Positions 17,106 to 25,817 are shown, counted from the first letter of the stretch. The stretch: 64,000 nt of DNA from Nocardia ignorata NBRC 108230 (GCF_001612905.1 NZ_BDBI01000026.1:62001-126000), one strand, 5' to 3'. Numbers and translations are program-made. Notes: generated by a model not told the origin, from the letters alone.

Positions 17106-19169
17106 TCAGCGGCGGGCGTGGACGAGGGGTGCCAGGAAGCTTTCGATCTGTGCGCCCGACGGTTGACCGAGACGCCTGCCCAGGTAGTCGGGTGCGTCGC
17201 CCGCCGCGCGGCAGCGGTCGGGGTCGGTGTTGGCCGGGTCGGTGGAGTAGCGCTCGCCGAGCATGGTCGCCTTGGCGACTTCGCGTCCGGTGCGCAGCTC
17301 GTAGACGGTCACCTCGTAGGTGGCGCGGAACAGGTTGACCGTGCGGCCCACCGGTGCGCCGGGCGAGGGCGCGTACTGGCAGGTCTGGACGAGGTCGCGC
17401 AGTTCCAGCTGCTTCATGCAGGCGATGAGCTGCACCGATGACGGGTCGGTCGGGCGCCACGCGCTCGAGTCCTCCGGTCGGACCATGCTCGTGAGATGGC
17501 CGGAGAGATAGATCGGCGCCACATCGCCACGCTGGTAGGGGGCGGCGTTCGGGAACGGTTTCTTGTCCGGCCCGCACATGCGGTCGTAGTCCGACATCTC
17601 GAACCGGCTCGCCTGCACCGCCGTGATGGCGAAGAACGCGGCCCCGAACAAGAAGATGAACAGGATCAAGCCGAGCCCCGCACCGATCTTCGGCAGACTC
17701 CTGCCGCGCTCCGCACGCTCGCGGACAGGGCGGTTCTGCCAGCGCTCACGCAGTGACGGTCCGCTCGGCCCGGTCCGCTGGAGCGATCCGGTGCGCCGGA
17801 AGTCGCGCCAGCGCCGGCGCAGCGACGGACGCCGCGCGGGTTGCTCGTGGCCGACCCAATCGGTCCAGTTGCCCGAATTCGACGAGTGCGTATCGGTGCT
17901 CGACGGGGTGCTCCAAGAAGCGGCAGCCGCACCGGTCGACCAGCGTTCGCCGCGCGGCGTCCGGGAATCGGCTGTGCGGGGATCATCGTGTCGCTCATCA
18001 GGTTCCGCGGCCGTGCTCGAATCCTGCATCGGCTCGGGCGCGGGAGGAAGGCGCTCCGGTGCACCGCTGTCGCTCTTGCTCAGCGAGATGACGTGGCCGG
18101 AATCGCGAACGTCGAGATCGTCATCCCACCGCCCGTCAGCCGGATCTTCGGTGTCGCCGCGAAGCGGCGGTGCACTGGAGCGTGCCGTGGTGTGGTCCGG
18201 GGACACCGGATCAGCCGATACCTCAGCCGGATTCGGAACCTGAGTGCTCGTCACCACGTCATCGGGCGGCCCCGCACCAACCGGTGCCGATTCCTGTTCG
18301 GCAGGGGTGGTCCCGGTCGCAGCGGAGGTCGATGCGGGCGCCGACCGATGCGGCCGGTTCGCCAGCCGGTCGATCGCCGCCAAGAACGCGGGCGTAGGCG
18401 ACTGACCCGCCACCACCGGATCATGACGAGTCGCCTCGACCTTCTCGTCCTCGGAATGCGTTGCCGCCGAACCGGACATTGGACCGAGCTCCGCCGGTGA
18501 CGCGGGCGCCGCGGGCTTGCTGGTGGCTGCCGCTTCGAGTTCGTCCGGGAACCCCTGCGCCGTCAGGTCGTCGGTCGAGGGCAGCAGGTGGCCGAGATTG
18601 AGGGCCGTGAACACCCGCGCGACGTCCTCGACGCTGAGCCGAACGGTTCGCCCGATCTCGGCTTCGAAATAGTCGTGCAACGCGGTGAAGTCGTCGCGGT
18701 CGACGATCACCGCGCGGTACCCGTCGGCGATGCGTGTCTCTTCGATGGTCATCTGGGCGCCCGGCTGGGGGACCAGTGCGATGACCGCGTTCACCCAGCC
18801 GAAGATCCCGGACTGCTGCAGCAGGCTTTTCGCCGCGAACACCTGCCTGCGCACCTGCACGAACGGGTTCGGCACGCGCGCGGCGTGATACAGCGCCGCC
18901 GGGGCGCCGTCGATGGTCCACGGTCCGTTCGGTGGGGTGGCGAGGGTGCCTTCCTGGCGGGTGGTGAAACCCTTGACCTCCAGGATGGTCACGGTCTGCG
19001 GGGTGCATACCAGCGCGTCGACCTCGACCGACCCGCCCCGGTTCTCCGGCACATGGCAACGGAAGACCGCGACGCCACCGGCCCGGAATGCCTCGTCGCG
19101 GATCGCCGCACCGACGATCTGTTCCGCGCCTTCGAGTTCGGTCTCGTCCGCGACAACGACGATCACCAC
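17106..19169 (-). CDS. Membrane protein with N-terminal NERD nuclease-related domain
   Basis: A 687-residue protein of unknown function with three parts. Residues about 5-190 form a NERD domain: VEVDALVCTPQTVTILEVKG supplies the Asp and the E-x-K of a restriction-endonuclease-like site, and FVQVRRQVFAAKSLLQ is the second family segment. Residues about 215-490 are Ser/Thr/Pro/Asp-rich and probably disordered. A single membrane helix lies at about 493-516 (LGLILFIFLFGAAFFAITAV) and about 170 residues follow, containing five Cys. The start is GTG 19169 or 19166 behind AGGGGG; the upstream open frame is not needed. It is last in a same-strand run with a serpin and a helicase. Nuclease activity is inference from the family. 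Confidence 0.75.
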   Translation of the reverse strand: MVIVVVADETELEGAEQIVGAAIRDEAFRAGGVAVFRCHVPENRGGSVEVDALVCTPQTVTILEVKGFTTRQEGTLATPPNGPWTIDGAPAALYHAARVPNPFVQVRRQVFAAKSLLQQSGIFGWVNAVIALVPQPGAQMTIEETRIADGYRAVIVDRDDFTALHDYFEAEIGRTVRLSVEDVARVFTALNLGHLLPSTDDLTAQGFPDELEAAATSKPAAPASPAELGPMSGSAATHSEDEKVEATRHDPVVAGQSPTPAFLAAIDRLANRPHRSAPASTSAATGTTPAEQESAPVGAGPPDDVVTSTQVPNPAEVSADPVSPDHTTARSSAPPLRGDTEDPADGRWDDDLDVRDSGHVISLSKSDSGAPERLPPAPEPMQDSSTAAEPDERHDDPRTADSRTPRGERWSTGAAAASWSTPSSTDTHSSNSGNWTDWVGHEQPARRPSLRRRWRDFRRTGSLQRTGPSGPSLRERWQNRPVRERAERGRSLPKIGAGLGLILFIFLFGAAFFAITAVQASRFEMSDYDRMCGPDKKPFPNAAPYQRGDVAPIYLSGHLTSMVRPEDSSAWRPTDPSSVQLIACMKQLELRDLVQTCQYAPSPGAPVGRTVNLFRATYEVTVYELRTGREVAKATMLGERYSTDPANTDPDRCRAAGDAPDYLGRRLGQPSGAQIESFLAPLVHARR

Positions 19170-19274
19170 GACCCCCTGAGCACCCGACTGCGGACCCCTA
19201 CCAGAATACGGCCTCCCCGTGCCGTTCCGAATCCTGTTGCCGAGCAACGTGTTCGGTAAGAATGATTACCCATT

Positions 19275-20444
19275 TCACCACGGCGCGCTTCCGGGTGGCC
19301 GTGGGTCGTCGCCCGCCGGACGTTCCCAGATGAGTGGGGGTGTGGTGACCTGGCCCGCGACGAGCACCAACCCGGTCGGCCGGTCGACGGCGAGGAATCC
19401 GAAAGGCCGATCGATGTTCACCGAAGTGATCGTCGCCCAGTTCCATTGCGGAAGGCCGCCGAGGCTCACGGCGACCGCGGTCACCGCGGCCGCCTCGAAA
19501 CCCGCGGCGTCGAACCGCGCGATCACATTCTGCGCCGCGGCTTCGACGGCGAGCGGGAACGAGCTGATGCCCGGGAAATGCCCTCGCGAAGAGTCACGCG
19601 CGGCGCAGAGGCCGAACAGCGCGGCGTGGTCGAGGAGATCGTGGTGTGCGGCGATGTCGAAGGGCGGGAGCGTCAGGACAACAGAGTCGCCGTCGACGGT
19701 CTCACGCCGTTCGACGGTCAGACAGGGGCCGGTCGTTCCCACCGGGAGGTCCGACGTCGCGGGCAGGGATCCGTCGAGTGCCGCGATACCCGCCTCCACG
19801 GCATGGCGAGGGTCGGCGCCGATCAGGAGATGAACGTCCAGCTCGCCACGACCGGCGACGATCACCCTGGTGACGTCCGAACCGAGAACGGACACACTGC
19901 CGTCGGGATAGCTGCTCCGGTACAGCCCGGTGCCGCGATGCCCCTGCCAGGGACCGGTTGCGGGCGTCCACAGAATCTCGTCGAACGGTGTGACCCATTT
20001 GGTCCGCGCCAACAGGGCTGTGGCCAGCGCGAATACGGTCGAAGGCGAGATCGGCACCGGAAATTTCCCGATCAACCCGCCGGTCTGCTCCCGCGCCCAA
20101 GCATCCAGTGCCGCAGGATCACCCAGTTCGCCCACAGTTCCGGCCGGCATACTCGCGATCCACTCCGGGCGCACAGGCAGACCCGCCTTCGCCCATGCGC
20201 CGATCGCCGTCGACACCTCCCGGGAATCGTCGAGTGATTTCAGCATCGCCAGCCCGGCCGCATGCGCCTCGTCGGGCGGAATCCCCAGGGCAGCGGCCAA
20301 TTCGGTCCTGGTCGGTCCCTGCGCCGCACCCGCGAGTACGGCGAGCAACGGCCACAGCCCGGCCGCCGACACCGCCGTGTTCGCGCCCCCGAAGGTGGTG
20401 CACCACCGCGCCGTGAGCTCGTTGGCCGAGCGGACGTGTGGCAT
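19275..20444 (-). CDS. Serpin-family protein, apparently cytoplasmic
   Basis: A 389-residue protein with the serpin fold. The C-terminal signature NIDRPFGFLAVDRPTGLVLV followed by AGQVTTP matches the family ending (PF.F...D..TG..L..G.V..P). Before it lies DAAGFEAAAVTAVAV, which lines up with the reactive-loop hinge of inhibitory serpins (E-G-T-E-A-A-A-A-T); the small residues needed for loop insertion are there. ATG 20444 is chosen because GGGGAG stands 7 bases upstream; ATG 20459 is possible. I see no signal peptide, so the protein should act inside the cell. Neighbours are a helicase upstream and a NERD protein downstream on the same strand. Confidence 0.78.
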   Translation of the reverse strand: MPHVRSANELTARWCTTFGGANTAVSAAGLWPLLAVLAGAAQGPTRTELAAALGIPPDEAHAAGLAMLKSLDDSREVSTAIGAWAKAGLPVRPEWIASMPAGTVGELGDPAALDAWAREQTGGLIGKFPVPISPSTVFALATALLARTKWVTPFDEILWTPATGPWQGHRGTGLYRSSYPDGSVSVLGSDVTRVIVAGRGELDVHLLIGADPRHAVEAGIAALDGSLPATSDLPVGTTGPCLTVERRETVDGDSVVLTLPPFDIAAHHDLLDHAALFGLCAARDSSRGHFPGISSFPLAVEAAAQNVIARFDAAGFEAAAVTAVAVSLGGLPQWNWATITSVNIDRPFGFLAVDRPTGLVLVAGQVTTPPLIWERPAGDDPRPPGSAPW

Positions 20445-20520
20445 CAGCAAACTCCCCATGGGCGCCGATCTTACGACCAACCACCGACATCTCGCCGTCT
20501 TCCCACGGCGGCACAGCCGA

Positions 20521-22494
20521 TCAGTCGCGCACGATCCCCAGCCAGACATAGTCCCTGGCCCGGGTCACCGCGACGAACTGTTGACGCATCAGCAGGTCGT
20601 AGCGTTCCTGCTCGGCATCGGTGCGCGGTGGTGGGGTGGGTTGGGTGAACGGGTGGATCACCGCACGGAAGTCCAAGCCCTTCGCCCGGTACACGGTGCC
20701 CACCTTGACGCCGCTGTCGGTATCGGCGCAGCGGTAGTCGACGAGCTCCTGTGCCGCGATGCCCCATTCGCGCAGCGTGCGCAGGACGGCGTCGGCCTCG
20801 GCGTTGGTGATCGTGATGACGGCGGTGTCCGACAGCGAGATCCCCTCGGCGACAATGCGATCGAGCTGGCGCCGCAGGTGGTCGGGCAGTTCGGCGCTGG
20901 TGCAGGTGATCTGTTCGGCGTATCCGTCGGGCAGGGCGGCATCGGTGAGGTCGAGGCTGTGCCGGTCCGGGGTGTCGATATCGTCGACCGGGCAGGCGCC
21001 GTCCAGGCTCGCGGCCAGTTTCAGGATCGCGTGCCGGTTGCGGTAGTTCTTGGTGAGCTTCTCGCTGCGACCGACGATATTGATGTCGGCATCGATGAAA
21101 CGCCAACCGCCCGCGTAGATCTGCTGCTGGCGGTCGCCGACGAACAGCAGCGAATTCGGTTCGTCGCCGGTGAGCGCGTGCACCAAACGCACTCCCTGCA
21201 GGGTCATGTCCTGCATTTCGTCGACAACGACCATCGCGTACGGTCGCGGCAGCGGGTTGGTGCGCAGTTCGTCGAGTGCGGCGGTGATGACGTCGTTGCC
21301 GTCGTAGCACTGGCGTTCGGTGCGGATCCGCTCGTATTCCACGTACAGATTCCACACGTGTACGCGCTGGCTGGTGCGCAACGCGACGCGCCTGCCCCGG
21401 CGGTCCAGCCCGTCGTATGCGTCGAAACCCGCCTCGGTGGGTGGCAGGCCACGGCCTTTGATCACCCGATCGATCTCCTCGCGCCAGTAACGGGGATCTG
21501 GGGCCGCGTTCGTGAGCGGGCTCGAGCGGCCGACCTTGGCCCACGCGCGATTGAACGCGGTCTCGGTGCGGCGCAGTTCCATCTTGCGGTGGATACCGCG
21601 TTCGGCGAGGAAGTCCTGCGCCCAGGAGTGCAAGTTGGTGAATTCCGCGCGACCCACCGTCGGCAGCAGGCGGGCGAACGCGGATTCCTGGCACGGCGGC
21701 AGGTTCTTCACCAGTGTGGTGAACAGCAGCGGTCCCGTGCTGCGGCGCGCCCGGTGCGCCATCCGGTGCAGCGCCAGCACTGTTTTGCCCGATCCGGCCG
21801 GGCCGACGATGCGGGCAGGCCCGTTGTGGTTGCGGGTCACCAGGGCGAGCTGAGCGGGATCGAGGAACGACAGCCAGGTCGGGAACGGTTTACGCAGCGC
21901 ACCGGTCAGATGGTCGGTGCGCAGCGACTCCACGTCGAGCAGGCCGTCGGACTCGGCGGGTGCCTGCTCCGGTTCCACGCGGGGGACCGCCCGGTAATCG
22001 GAGTTGCGTCGCGCGGTGTGTTCGGCGAGCGCACCGGCCAGCCGGGCGGGCATCACGGGCTTGCGACTCAGCAACGACCGAACCGTGGCATCGGTGCACA
22101 CCACGAACCGTCCGTCCGCGCCGGTGTGCCTGCCCGGTGGCAGTACGAACACCAATTCGACGGTCTCGCGCACGAATTCGTTGCCGTTCGGCCCGATCTT
22201 CACACCGGTGAACATCTGTTCGGCTTGTGCGCGCAACCGCCGGATCTGCGCCTCACCGGGCAGCTCGTCCACCACGTTGACCGCGAAAACCCCACCGGGC
22301 CCGACGATCACCGCATCACACCGCCCCGCGGGCGCGGGCTGCCGACGATGCAGCAGCAGCCGCCACCTGTGCCGTCCCGCCAGCAGTACCGACGTGTAGA
22401 CGCCACGCGACCGCCCCGGCATTTCCTCGACGGTCTCGGCCAGCGCCTCCTCGGCCCGCACCCGCAGAACCTCATGATCATTACTGGAAACCAT
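20521..22494 (-). CDS. UvrD/PcrA-like SF1 helicase with N-terminal NERD-like domain
   Basis: A 657-residue protein. The helicase part starts near residue 210: Walker A GPAGSGKTVLALHRMA near 230-238, motif II VVVDEMQDM near 420-428, motif III LLFVGDRQQQIYAGGW, motif IV LTKNYRN and a C-terminal VGTVYRAKGLDF and QQFVAVTRARDYVW (motifs V and VI). Residues 1-170 contain CDAVIVGPGGVFAVNVVDEL near 58-77, which resembles the NERD core strand but has lost the E-x-K residues. ATG 22494 is preferred over upstream codons. It lies upstream of the serpin and NERD genes on the same strand. A DNA-repair or defence role is inference. Confidence 0.85.
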   Translation of the reverse strand: MVSSNDHEVLRVRAEEALAETVEEMPGRSRGVYTSVLLAGRHRWRLLLHRRQPAPAGRCDAVIVGPGGVFAVNVVDELPGEAQIRRLRAQAEQMFTGVKIGPNGNEFVRETVELVFVLPPGRHTGADGRFVVCTDATVRSLLSRKPVMPARLAGALAEHTARRNSDYRAVPRVEPEQAPAESDGLLDVESLRTDHLTGALRKPFPTWLSFLDPAQLALVTRNHNGPARIVGPAGSGKTVLALHRMAHRARRSTGPLLFTTLVKNLPPCQESAFARLLPTVGRAEFTNLHSWAQDFLAERGIHRKMELRRTETAFNRAWAKVGRSSPLTNAAPDPRYWREEIDRVIKGRGLPPTEAGFDAYDGLDRRGRRVALRTSQRVHVWNLYVEYERIRTERQCYDGNDVITAALDELRTNPLPRPYAMVVVDEMQDMTLQGVRLVHALTGDEPNSLLFVGDRQQQIYAGGWRFIDADINIVGRSEKLTKNYRNRHAILKLAASLDGACPVDDIDTPDRHSLDLTDAALPDGYAEQITCTSAELPDHLRRQLDRIVAEGISLSDTAVITITNAEADAVLRTLREWGIAAQELVDYRCADTDSGVKVGTVYRAKGLDFRAVIHPFTQPTPPPRTDAEQERYDLLMRQQFVAVTRARDYVWLGIVRD

Positions 22495-22625
22495 CACGCC
22501 ACCCCACTGTTCCGCGCACTCCAACGCCCCTCCAGTATCGTCCGATACCCAAGCAACAGAACGTATTTCGGATCAAGAGGTGACCGTGGACCCACACCCG
22601 ACCGGTCGGATTGGCGACCGCTGAT

Positions 22626-23591
22626 TCACGGACGCAACAACACACTGCCCATCGCGACACGATCCTCGAGCATCCGATGCGCCTTCGCGGCGTCGGTCAT
22701 CGGGAGTACCGCGTCCACCACCGGAACCAGCCGCCCCTGCGCCGCGGCGTCCAGCGCCGCCGCGCCCTTTGCGGCTACCGTGCCCAACCACGCCGGACCC
22801 GCGCACCCGGTGAGCGTGAGCCCACGCAGTATCAGCTCCGCGGCCGTGACCTGCGCCGGGGCTCCGGCGAGCCACCCGTAGCTGAGGATTCGGCCGCGCA
22901 GCGGGGTGACGAGGTCGAGCACCGGTGTCAGCGAGTCGCCGCCGATCGAATCGAAGACGACGCCCAGGGTGTCGTCGCCGAGCAGTGCCGGTAGTCGCCG
23001 CGCCCAGTCCGGTGCGTTGTGGTCGACGACCTCGTGCGCACCGTTGGCGCGGGCCAGTTCGGCTTTCGCGGGGCCGCCCGCGGTGGCGATCACCCGCAGT
23101 CCCGCCGCGGCGCACAATCGGGTGAGGCTCGCACCCACTCCGGTCGCCGCTGCCTCGACGAGCACGGTCTCCCCTGCGCTGGGCGCCGCGGTGTCGAACA
23201 GCGCGGTCGCCACCGAACCGGCCATCAGGATCGCCGCGGCGGCGTCCAGTTCGAGACCGGCCGGGACGGCATCGACCGACCCCGCCGACACCGCGACATA
23301 TTCGGCATACGACCCGAATCCGGGTGTGGACACGACGACCCGTGAGCCGACAAGCCCTTGATCTACGTCGGCGCCGACCTCGACCACGGTGCCCGCTGCT
23401 TGGAACCCGAACACCGCGGGAAGTCGCGCGGGAAACGGGAAGGCTCCCGACCGCATCAGGGTCTCCGGGTAGAGCACCGGGATGGCTTCGATCCGGACGA
23501 GCACCTCACCCGCCGCTGGTCGTGGGGTGTCGACTTCCTCGACGACCAGGACTTCGGGCGCGCCGGCGGTGGTCATTACGATTGCTTGCAA
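22626..23591 (-). CDS. Zinc-type quinone oxidoreductase (MDR family, NADPH:quinone)
   Basis: A 321-residue medium-chain dehydrogenase/reductase. GroES-like N-terminal half (QAIVMTTAGAPEVLVVEEVDT), Rossmann half with ETVLVEAAATGVGASLTRLC, and VVFDSIGGDSLTPVLDLV. There are no catalytic-zinc Cys ligands, so it is the zinc-free quinone reductase type. A TTG at 23591 gives the standard N-terminus and has GGAG five bases upstream; ATG 23576 is the alternative. It diverges from a TetR gene across a gap with two matched operator sites, so repression by that TetR and induction by a reactive electrophile or quinone are likely. Confidence 0.85.
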   Translation of the reverse strand: MQAIVMTTAGAPEVLVVEEVDTPRPAAGEVLVRIEAIPVLYPETLMRSGAFPFPARLPAVFGFQAAGTVVEVGADVDQGLVGSRVVVSTPGFGSYAEYVAVSAGSVDAVPAGLELDAAAAILMAGSVATALFDTAAPSAGETVLVEAAATGVGASLTRLCAAAGLRVIATAGGPAKAELARANGAHEVVDHNAPDWARRLPALLGDDTLGVVFDSIGGDSLTPVLDLVTPLRGRILSYGWLAGAPAQVTAAELILRGLTLTGCAGPAWLGTVAAKGAAALDAAAQGRLVPVVDAVLPMTDAAKAHRMLEDRVAMGSVLLRP

Positions 23592-23603
23592 CGGAACTCC
23601 ATA

Positions 23604-23620
23604 AGTTGACTGACGGTCCA
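23604..23620. promoter_or_regulatory. TetR operator, left copy
   Basis: AGTTGACTGACGGTCCA is the inverse of the site at 23643-23659 with one mismatch, and each copy is itself an imperfect palindrome of the type TTGACCGnCGGTCnA. It lies just upstream of the oxidoreductase start in the divergent gap, where a bound repressor would block that promoter. Confidence 0.65.
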
Positions 23621-23642
23621 GTTCTCTCGGTGAGAGACGATA

Positions 23643-23659
23643 TGGACCGTCGGTCAACT
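23643..23659. promoter_or_regulatory. TetR operator, right copy
   Basis: TGGACCGTCGGTCAACT mirrors the 23604-23620 site. The 22-base spacer holds a smaller inverted repeat CTCTCGGTGAGAG (23624-23636). The copy nearest the regulator gene suggests autorepression. Confidence 0.65.
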
Positions 23660-23697
23660 TTGTCAACGGATCGGCATGTGCCGAGGAAATGAGTGCG

Positions 23698-24276
23698 ATG
23701 GGCGAGGGCCGTCGGGTCGAACGAGCCGATGCCGCGCGCAACCGGCGGGCAATTCTCGAGGCGACCATGGCGCTGCTCGACGAACACGGCGCCGCCGGGG
23801 TGACCATGGACCGGGTCGCGGCGGCGGCGGGGGTCGGGAAGGGCACCATCTTCCATCGCTTCGGCAGCCGCTCGGGCCTGCTCTACGAACTCATCGCGGA
23901 GGGGGCGACCGAGCTCATGACGCGAGTGCTCGACGGCCCGCCGCCGCTGGGACCCGGCGCACCCGCCGGCGATCGGTTGCTCGCGTTCTTCGATGCGATG
24001 ACCTGCCTGGTGACCGATCATGTCGAGCTGATCGCCGCGTACCGCGCGATGCCGCCGCATCCGCGCACCGAGGAGTTCCACGCGTTCTGGGCCGAGCACA
24101 TCAGCGCGCTCCTCCGAGAGGTCAGGCCTGATCTCGACGCCGAAACCGTTGGTGCGCTGCTGCTTTCGTCGATCGGTGGCGACCTCGCCCAGCGGATGGC
24201 CAGGGCCGGGGAGGTGTCGCGGCTACGGACGGCCGTTCAGGACATGGTCCGCTCGGTGCTGAACACGCCCCGGTGA
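23698..24276 (+). CDS. TetR-family regulator, divergent from the quinone oxidoreductase
   Basis: A 192-residue repressor. The HTH is in residues about 15-58: RRAILEATMALLDEHGAAGVT, then MDRVAAAAGVGKGTIFHRFG with the recognition helix GKGTIFHRFGSRSGLL. The rest is an all-helical ligand domain (about 60-190). ATG 23698 has GAGGAA at workable spacing, whereas ATG 23689 is too close to it. The two 17-base inverted operators upstream make it the obvious regulator of itself and of the oxidoreductase. The ligand is unknown. Confidence 0.88.
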   Translation: MGEGRRVERADAARNRRAILEATMALLDEHGAAGVTMDRVAAAAGVGKGTIFHRFGSRSGLLYELIAEGATELMTRVLDGPPPLGPGAPAGDRLLAFFDAMTCLVTDHVELIAAYRAMPPHPRTEEFHAFWAEHISALLREVRPDLDAETVGALLLSSIGGDLAQRMARAGEVSRLRTAVQDMVRSVLNTPR

Positions 24277-24294
24277 CGAGCCGTCGGCGGCGGT

Positions 24295-24918
24295 TCAGCG
24301 GACGCCGCGGGGGCGGAACTGGATGCTGATGCGTGGACCGACCGGACGTGCGGTCTTGGGAACGGCGTGTTCCCAGGTGCGCTGACACGCGCCGCCCATG
24401 ACGAGCAGATCGCCGTGACCTGCGGTGAAGCGGACGCTGGCGCCGCCACCTCGGGGCCGTAGGAGCAGGGCGCGCGGGGCGCCGACGGAGACGATCGCCA
24501 CCATGGTGTCGTGGGTGGCGCCACGGCCGATGGTGTCGCCGTGCCAGGCGACGCTGTCGCGACCGTCGCGGTAGAAGCACAGCCCCGCGGTCCGGAAGGG
24601 TTCGCCCAGTTCGGGCAGATAGTGCTCGGTGAGGGCGTCGCGGGCCTCGGCCAGCACCCGATCCGGCAGGGGATCGTGTTCGCCGAAGAAGGAGATCAGG
24701 CGCGGCACGTCGACCACCCGGTCGTACATCGGCCTGCGTTCGGCGTGCCAGGGCACCCGCTCGGCGAGTCGATCGAACACCTCGCTCGCCCCGCTCAGCC
24801 ATCCGGGCGCGACATCGACCCAGGCGGTGGCGTCGAGCTGGGTTCGCCGGAGAGCGTCCAGCGAACCCAGCGCAATCGCTTCACCGTCGAACAGTGAACC
24901 CTGCAGGGGCATCGACAT
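24295..24918 (-). CDS. alkB: AlkB-like 2-oxoglutarate/Fe(II) dioxygenase, DNA alkylation repair
   Basis: A 207-residue oxidative demethylase that repairs 1-methyladenine and 3-methylcytosine. Fe(II) ligands are in VAWHGDTIGRG (HxD) and in ACQRTWEHAVPKT (distal His); RISIQFRP carries the Arg pair that binds 2-oxoglutarate. The form resembles the AlkB group 2 proteins. The start is judged to be ATG 24918 because a TAGAAT -10 box ends 7 bases before it, leaderless style; ATG 24912 and 24927 are alternatives. A perfect SOS box lies at the -35 position, so LexA control is expected. It converges on the TetR gene, 18 bases apart. Confidence 0.85.
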   Translation of the reverse strand: MSMPLQGSLFDGEAIALGSLDALRRTQLDATAWVDVAPGWLSGASEVFDRLAERVPWHAERRPMYDRVVDVPRLISFFGEHDPLPDRVLAEARDALTEHYLPELGEPFRTAGLCFYRDGRDSVAWHGDTIGRGATHDTMVAIVSVGAPRALLLRPRGGGASVRFTAGHGDLLVMGGACQRTWEHAVPKTARPVGPRISIQFRPRGVR

Positions 24919-24925
24919 GACCGCC

Positions 24926-24931
24926 ATTCTA
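24926..24931 (-). promoter_or_regulatory. alkB -10 box TAGAAT
   Basis: TAGAAT on the minus strand, 7 bases before ATG 24918, with the -35 position falling inside the LexA box at 24941-24954. The fit to TANNNT with a 7-base gap indicates a leaderless transcript. Confidence 0.55.
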
Positions 24932-24940
24932 GCGCGCATT

Positions 24941-24954
24941 CGAACGTATGTTCG
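24941..24954. promoter_or_regulatory. LexA SOS box upstream of alkB
   Basis: CGAACGTATGTTCG is an exact CGAAC-N4-GTTCG palindrome, the LexA operator known from mycobacteria and Bacillus. It covers the -35 region of the alkB promoter, so LexA should block polymerase until DNA damage. No other copy was noticed elsewhere in the window. Confidence 0.85.
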
Positions 24955-25013
24955 TATTCCGGTCGACCGGGACTCCGTACGCTAGTGCGGGTGATCGGCA
25001 CTCCCGCGAGGTT

Positions 25014-25817
25014 CTAAGTCCCGGCGAGTGCGGCGACCACCGGGGCGAACCGTTCGGCGAAGTCGGCGCCGACGACGATGTAGGAGAAGCCGGCTTCCTC
25101 GCGGCGGCGCTGGATTTCGTCGATGGCGGCGGCGGGGTCGTCGGGGAGGACGGTCAGGGCGTCGGCGGCGCGGAGTGCGGCGGGATCGGTCGCGGGGTGG
25201 GCCATGTGCGGGGCGACGGTGTCGCCGATCACCGGGACGGCCAGGGCCAGCTCGGGGCCGTTGCCGGTGCGGAATTCGCGGGTCAGCCGCTCGACCTGGT
25301 TCCGGGGTCGATCGTCGAGCGGGAAGGTGACCGTGTCGGCGATCTCGGCCGCCAGGGCCCGCGCCTTCGGTCCGTACACCGCCATCGCCACCGGGGTGTG
25401 CCGGTCCGGGCCGTCGAGTTCGCGCAGCCGGTCGACGGTTTCCCGGATGTGGACCAGCCGTTCACCCGGCGGAACGATCGGCAGGCCCTTGTCCCGCAAC
25501 TCGTCCTCGATGCCACCGCGGCCGGTGCCGATTCCCATCTCGAACCGGCCGTCCGTCAGGAGCGACAGCGAATGCGCTTCCCAGGCCGTCATCCACGGCG
25601 GGCGCAGGGGAGAGGCATACACCCAGGTCCCAACGCGCAGGTCTGTCAGTGCGGCAGCGGTGGCGAGCATGGGCGCCGGTGCCGGTTGCGTGAGCGGGAA
25701 ATCGGCCACCAACAGGGTCGAATACCCGAGCCCGGCGATCCGCCGAACTCGCTCCCGCCACACCTGCGCCTCACTCCTGAGCGGAGCGACGACCCCGAAC
25801 CGAAACTTCCTGACCAT
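25014..25817 (-). CDS. LLM-class (luciferase-like) flavin or F420-dependent oxidoreductase
   Basis: A 267-residue TIM-barrel enzyme of the luciferase-like family. RFGVVAPL opens the first strand, LRVGTWVYASPLRPP and GRFEMGIGTGRGG are the cofactor-phosphate segments, and ALTVLPDDPAAAIDEIQRR and GFSYIVVGADFAERF end the barrel as in F420-dependent members. The substrate cannot be read from sequence. ATG 25817 is chosen (VRKFRFG) because AGAGAGG stands about 9 bases upstream; ATG 25841 is an alternative. It is divergent from the VOC gene. A small dyad at 25831-25852 overlaps the leader. Confidence 0.85.
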   Translation of the reverse strand: MVRKFRFGVVAPLRSEAQVWRERVRRIAGLGYSTLLVADFPLTQPAPAPMLATAAALTDLRVGTWVYASPLRPPWMTAWEAHSLSLLTDGRFEMGIGTGRGGIEDELRDKGLPIVPPGERLVHIRETVDRLRELDGPDRHTPVAMAVYGPKARALAAEIADTVTFPLDDRPRNQVERLTREFRTGNGPELALAVPVIGDTVAPHMAHPATDPAALRAADALTVLPDDPAAAIDEIQRRREEAGFSYIVVGADFAERFAPVVAALAGT

